Below are positions 62,061 through 64,000 of a stretch of 64,000 nucleotides of DNA, one piece after another. The stretch is from Siderastrea siderea (taxonomy: Eukaryota; Cnidaria; Anthozoa; Scleractinia; Rhizangiidae). The stretch lies in assembly GCA_964030785.1 (NCBI GenBank), contig OZ034970.1, positions 41,906,377 to 41,970,376 on the forward strand. Direction: 5' to 3'. Numbering within the stretch: position 1 is the first letter of the stretch; every line of letters begins with the position of its first letter. Both the position numbers and the translations under genes were made by a program. Under the pieces are notes generated by a model. The model was given only the letters and a program-made list of their open reading frames with translations. It ran no database searches and was not told the DNA's origin.

Positions 62061-63960
62061 GGAACGGTGGCATGAGACAAGTGACGTTGTTAGTGCGATG
62101 TGATACCCTTCAGTTTTTTTTACCTTGCGTGACGTAATCATGGCGTAAAGACTTGTGACGTCATAACCGGAAACGGAAGTTTGAGGGTACGTCAAGAGAA
62201 AACGGGAAGTTTGCGGAGACTGTGTTGGTCGAGACAAAACCAGATGACCAAGGCAAGTGACGGAGATTTATAAACTGGCGGTCGCCTAATGCGACGGCCG
62301 ATTAATAAAAGTGTTCCCGAGTAAAACGTAGCTGAGAAGTTTGAATAACTAGTGAGCTGAATGTGTTAATCACGTGGTAGCTAAGAACTGGGGACTGTTC
62401 ATTGAATGGATAGCTGTGAATGGTTTTGTGGGTCAAACTACCAGTTCTTTTTTTTTTTTTGTAAAAAATTCTCCAGGTAAGTAGAGTCCTTCATCCTACC
62501 TCGCAGTAATTAAATCCAGAAAAAAAAAATCACGAAAAATCTGCAATTACTTTGATTGTTTCCATTGGGACTCCCTGTTTTGATCCCGGCCATCGCCTTT
62601 AGTACATATTATGGTATCCATGTATTTATCTCTTTTGTATGCTGGAATACCAGTTAAACGAAATGTAATTGCATATTTTCTGTTAATTTATAAAGCTGTC
62701 ATTTTACAGTAACTACCATTTGAAAATTGTCATGGCGAGTTTGAAAGGAGGGCTATTTATGAGTTTGTCAGTGTTGTGCCTATCACTGAATGTTTAGTCG
62801 AGATTGTTTGTTTCACTCTGGTTATATTAAGCTTTGATTTCCTTTAGTTTTAACAAGAAGAACAAAAATACTTGTAACATAAGTTTATTTAGCCTAACAA
62901 TAACTTAAATAGGAGAATTGCTCGGCTCAGTCAAAGTGATTTGTGATGTTTCATGATTAATTATAGTCTTATCATGATTTCTGATATTTGTGGTACGTTC
63001 CTTTTAGACGTTTAATCCATGCATTCTGCCTTATTAGTGATGGAACAGATGGTGAGAATAAAGGGATACGTATAGATCATAATTATCAAGGAGAAAAACT
63101 GAATTGATTGATCTACTCGTATTCAGATTTGACTTGTTTTCAGTATTATTCTACATTTTAGGCAGTTGAGTTATCCCTGATATCTCAAAAATATATGATT
63201 ACCAAGCCTGTATTATTCCTAAAACTCAGTATTATAATCAGGGTTATCCGTTATCCGTTAAATTGTTATGATAGTCTTCCCGCTAATCATTTTGCTAGTT
63301 ATCCCTTATTCCTAAAATCCCTAATTGGAGCTAAAGTATCATTTCGTGTAAACCCAAGCTATTGCCAATGCGGCACTGATCTTGTAAGAAGAACGGCTAG
63401 ATGACGAAAATCGTGGGAAAAAAGAAGCCATACCAAGGAAAACTGCAGGAAATTTGTTTTTTTACTACAGAAAACAATAGTATTTTAAGCATTTAGCGTT
63501 GTGTTTACCATTTAAGCTTATGATTTCTTTCATCGTCGCGTCGGTCATTAAGCTTAAATTTTACTGAATGGTATAAGTTTCGTCAAATCAGGAAGGCCTT
63601 CCGCTCCGAAATATCAAGACAAGACATAAAATAAAAAAGTAAAATGGGACAGAGGCATTGAATAAAAACTGTCACACATTCATTGCGAGTCAGTACGAAA
63701 ATCAAAAAGCAATCTAAACAAGTACTAAACAAACTACCAAGAAGGAAGAAAGGGCGACATTTTTTCGGCTATACCACGCAAAATTAACTGATACTTGTTT
63801 ACCTGCGTATCAAACTAATGCGATGTACCGCGTAGCACTCTGTAATAAAATTAGTAATGATGTAAAGTGTATATATGAGTTCAACGAAGTGAGCAATACT
63901 GCCCTACATAATTTCCCCCGCCACAGGTAGCAATGAGAACCAGGATCCGCAAAAAAAAAT
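62061..63960. other. No gene; contains flank homologous to copy 1
   Basis: 62896-63140 is paralogous to 38350-38650 (TCAGTCAAAGTGATTTGTG, TGTTTCATGAT, CATGATTTCTGATA). The rest shows nothing recognisable. Confidence 0.45.
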
Positions 63961-63962
63961 TC

Positions 63963-64000
63963 TTTGACCCCGGCGGGATTTGAACCCACGACCTCCGGAT
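63963..64000 (-). repeat. tRNA-like 3' half, cut by the window end
   Basis: The minus strand reads GGAGGTCGTGGGTTCAAATC then CCGCCGGGGTCA, a good B box/T arm. It may belong to a tRNA-derived SINE or, less likely, a tRNA gene continuing beyond the window. No CCA or terminator can be judged. Confidence 0.4.

Overview
The window looks like nuclear DNA of an anthozoan cnidarian, most likely a stony coral. It is AT-rich, intron-rich and crowded with SINEs, MITEs and decayed retroelements. It carries two tandem copies of a secreted PAN/apple-EGF-fibrinogen-like gene of the type called uncharacterized skeletal organic matrix protein 5-like in corals (family name from memory, not searched).

Layout. 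Bases 1-11.7 kb are mostly degenerate copies of a promoter-like unit. Two of them, at 7.2 and 10.9 kb, end in a 76-nt signal-peptide exon. They are interspersed with a tRNA-like inverted repeat, a BEL/Pao scrap and an ACTG microsatellite. Bases 11.9-15.5 kb hold a broken Penelope-like element and a Crypton-like (DUF3504/KIAA1958-type) recombinase pseudogene carrying a frame-breaking 215-bp tandem duplication. Gene copy 1 has exons at 17.9-19.4 kb and 35.0-36.1 kb. Its intron between them is filled by the main object of the window, a complete Maverick/Polinton (adintovirus-like) element at 19611-34966. Bases 38.7-53 kb are repeats: a SINE, a 660-bp TACC microsatellite, a 12-bp minisatellite, a 6.5-kb TTAA-bounded element with about 1.1-kb inverted repeats, and several foldback elements. 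Gene copy 2 (54.4-60.7 kb) is uninterrupted and appears complete, with six exons. The 3' flanks of the two genes are also homologous (about 38.35 and 62.9 kb).

The Polinton. It has 388-bp terminal inverted repeats that I read as identical base by base, and a perfect 6-bp target duplication (TTTGTC), so it inserted recently and looks intact. The leftward genes are, in transcription order: a 330-aa PPxY protein, minor capsid (penton), a small basic protein, a half-length major capsid paralogue, full major capsid, a partial paralogue of the pVI-like protein, the pVI-like protein, an adenain-like protease, a 50-aa cysteine-rich protein, a phospholipase A2-like protein, integrase with chromodomain, a small DNA-binding-like protein, and protein-primed DNA polymerase B. 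Rightward are the packaging ATPase and a fibre-like protein built from phage-tail-fibre-type stalk repeats. Together these could replicate, package and integrate the element and build an adenovirus-like particle.

The most notable observation is that the integrase has no in-frame AUG upstream of its first catalytic Asp. Its frame is entered by a -1 shift exactly at a T_TTA_AAC heptamer that directly precedes the stop codon of the PLA2-like gene. This suggests a programmed-frameshift PLA2-integrase fusion. A second -1 overlap, with an A11G run, joins the pVI-like gene and the protease. Only one of many short ORFs outside these genes is considered real; the rest of the window is non-coding or repeat.
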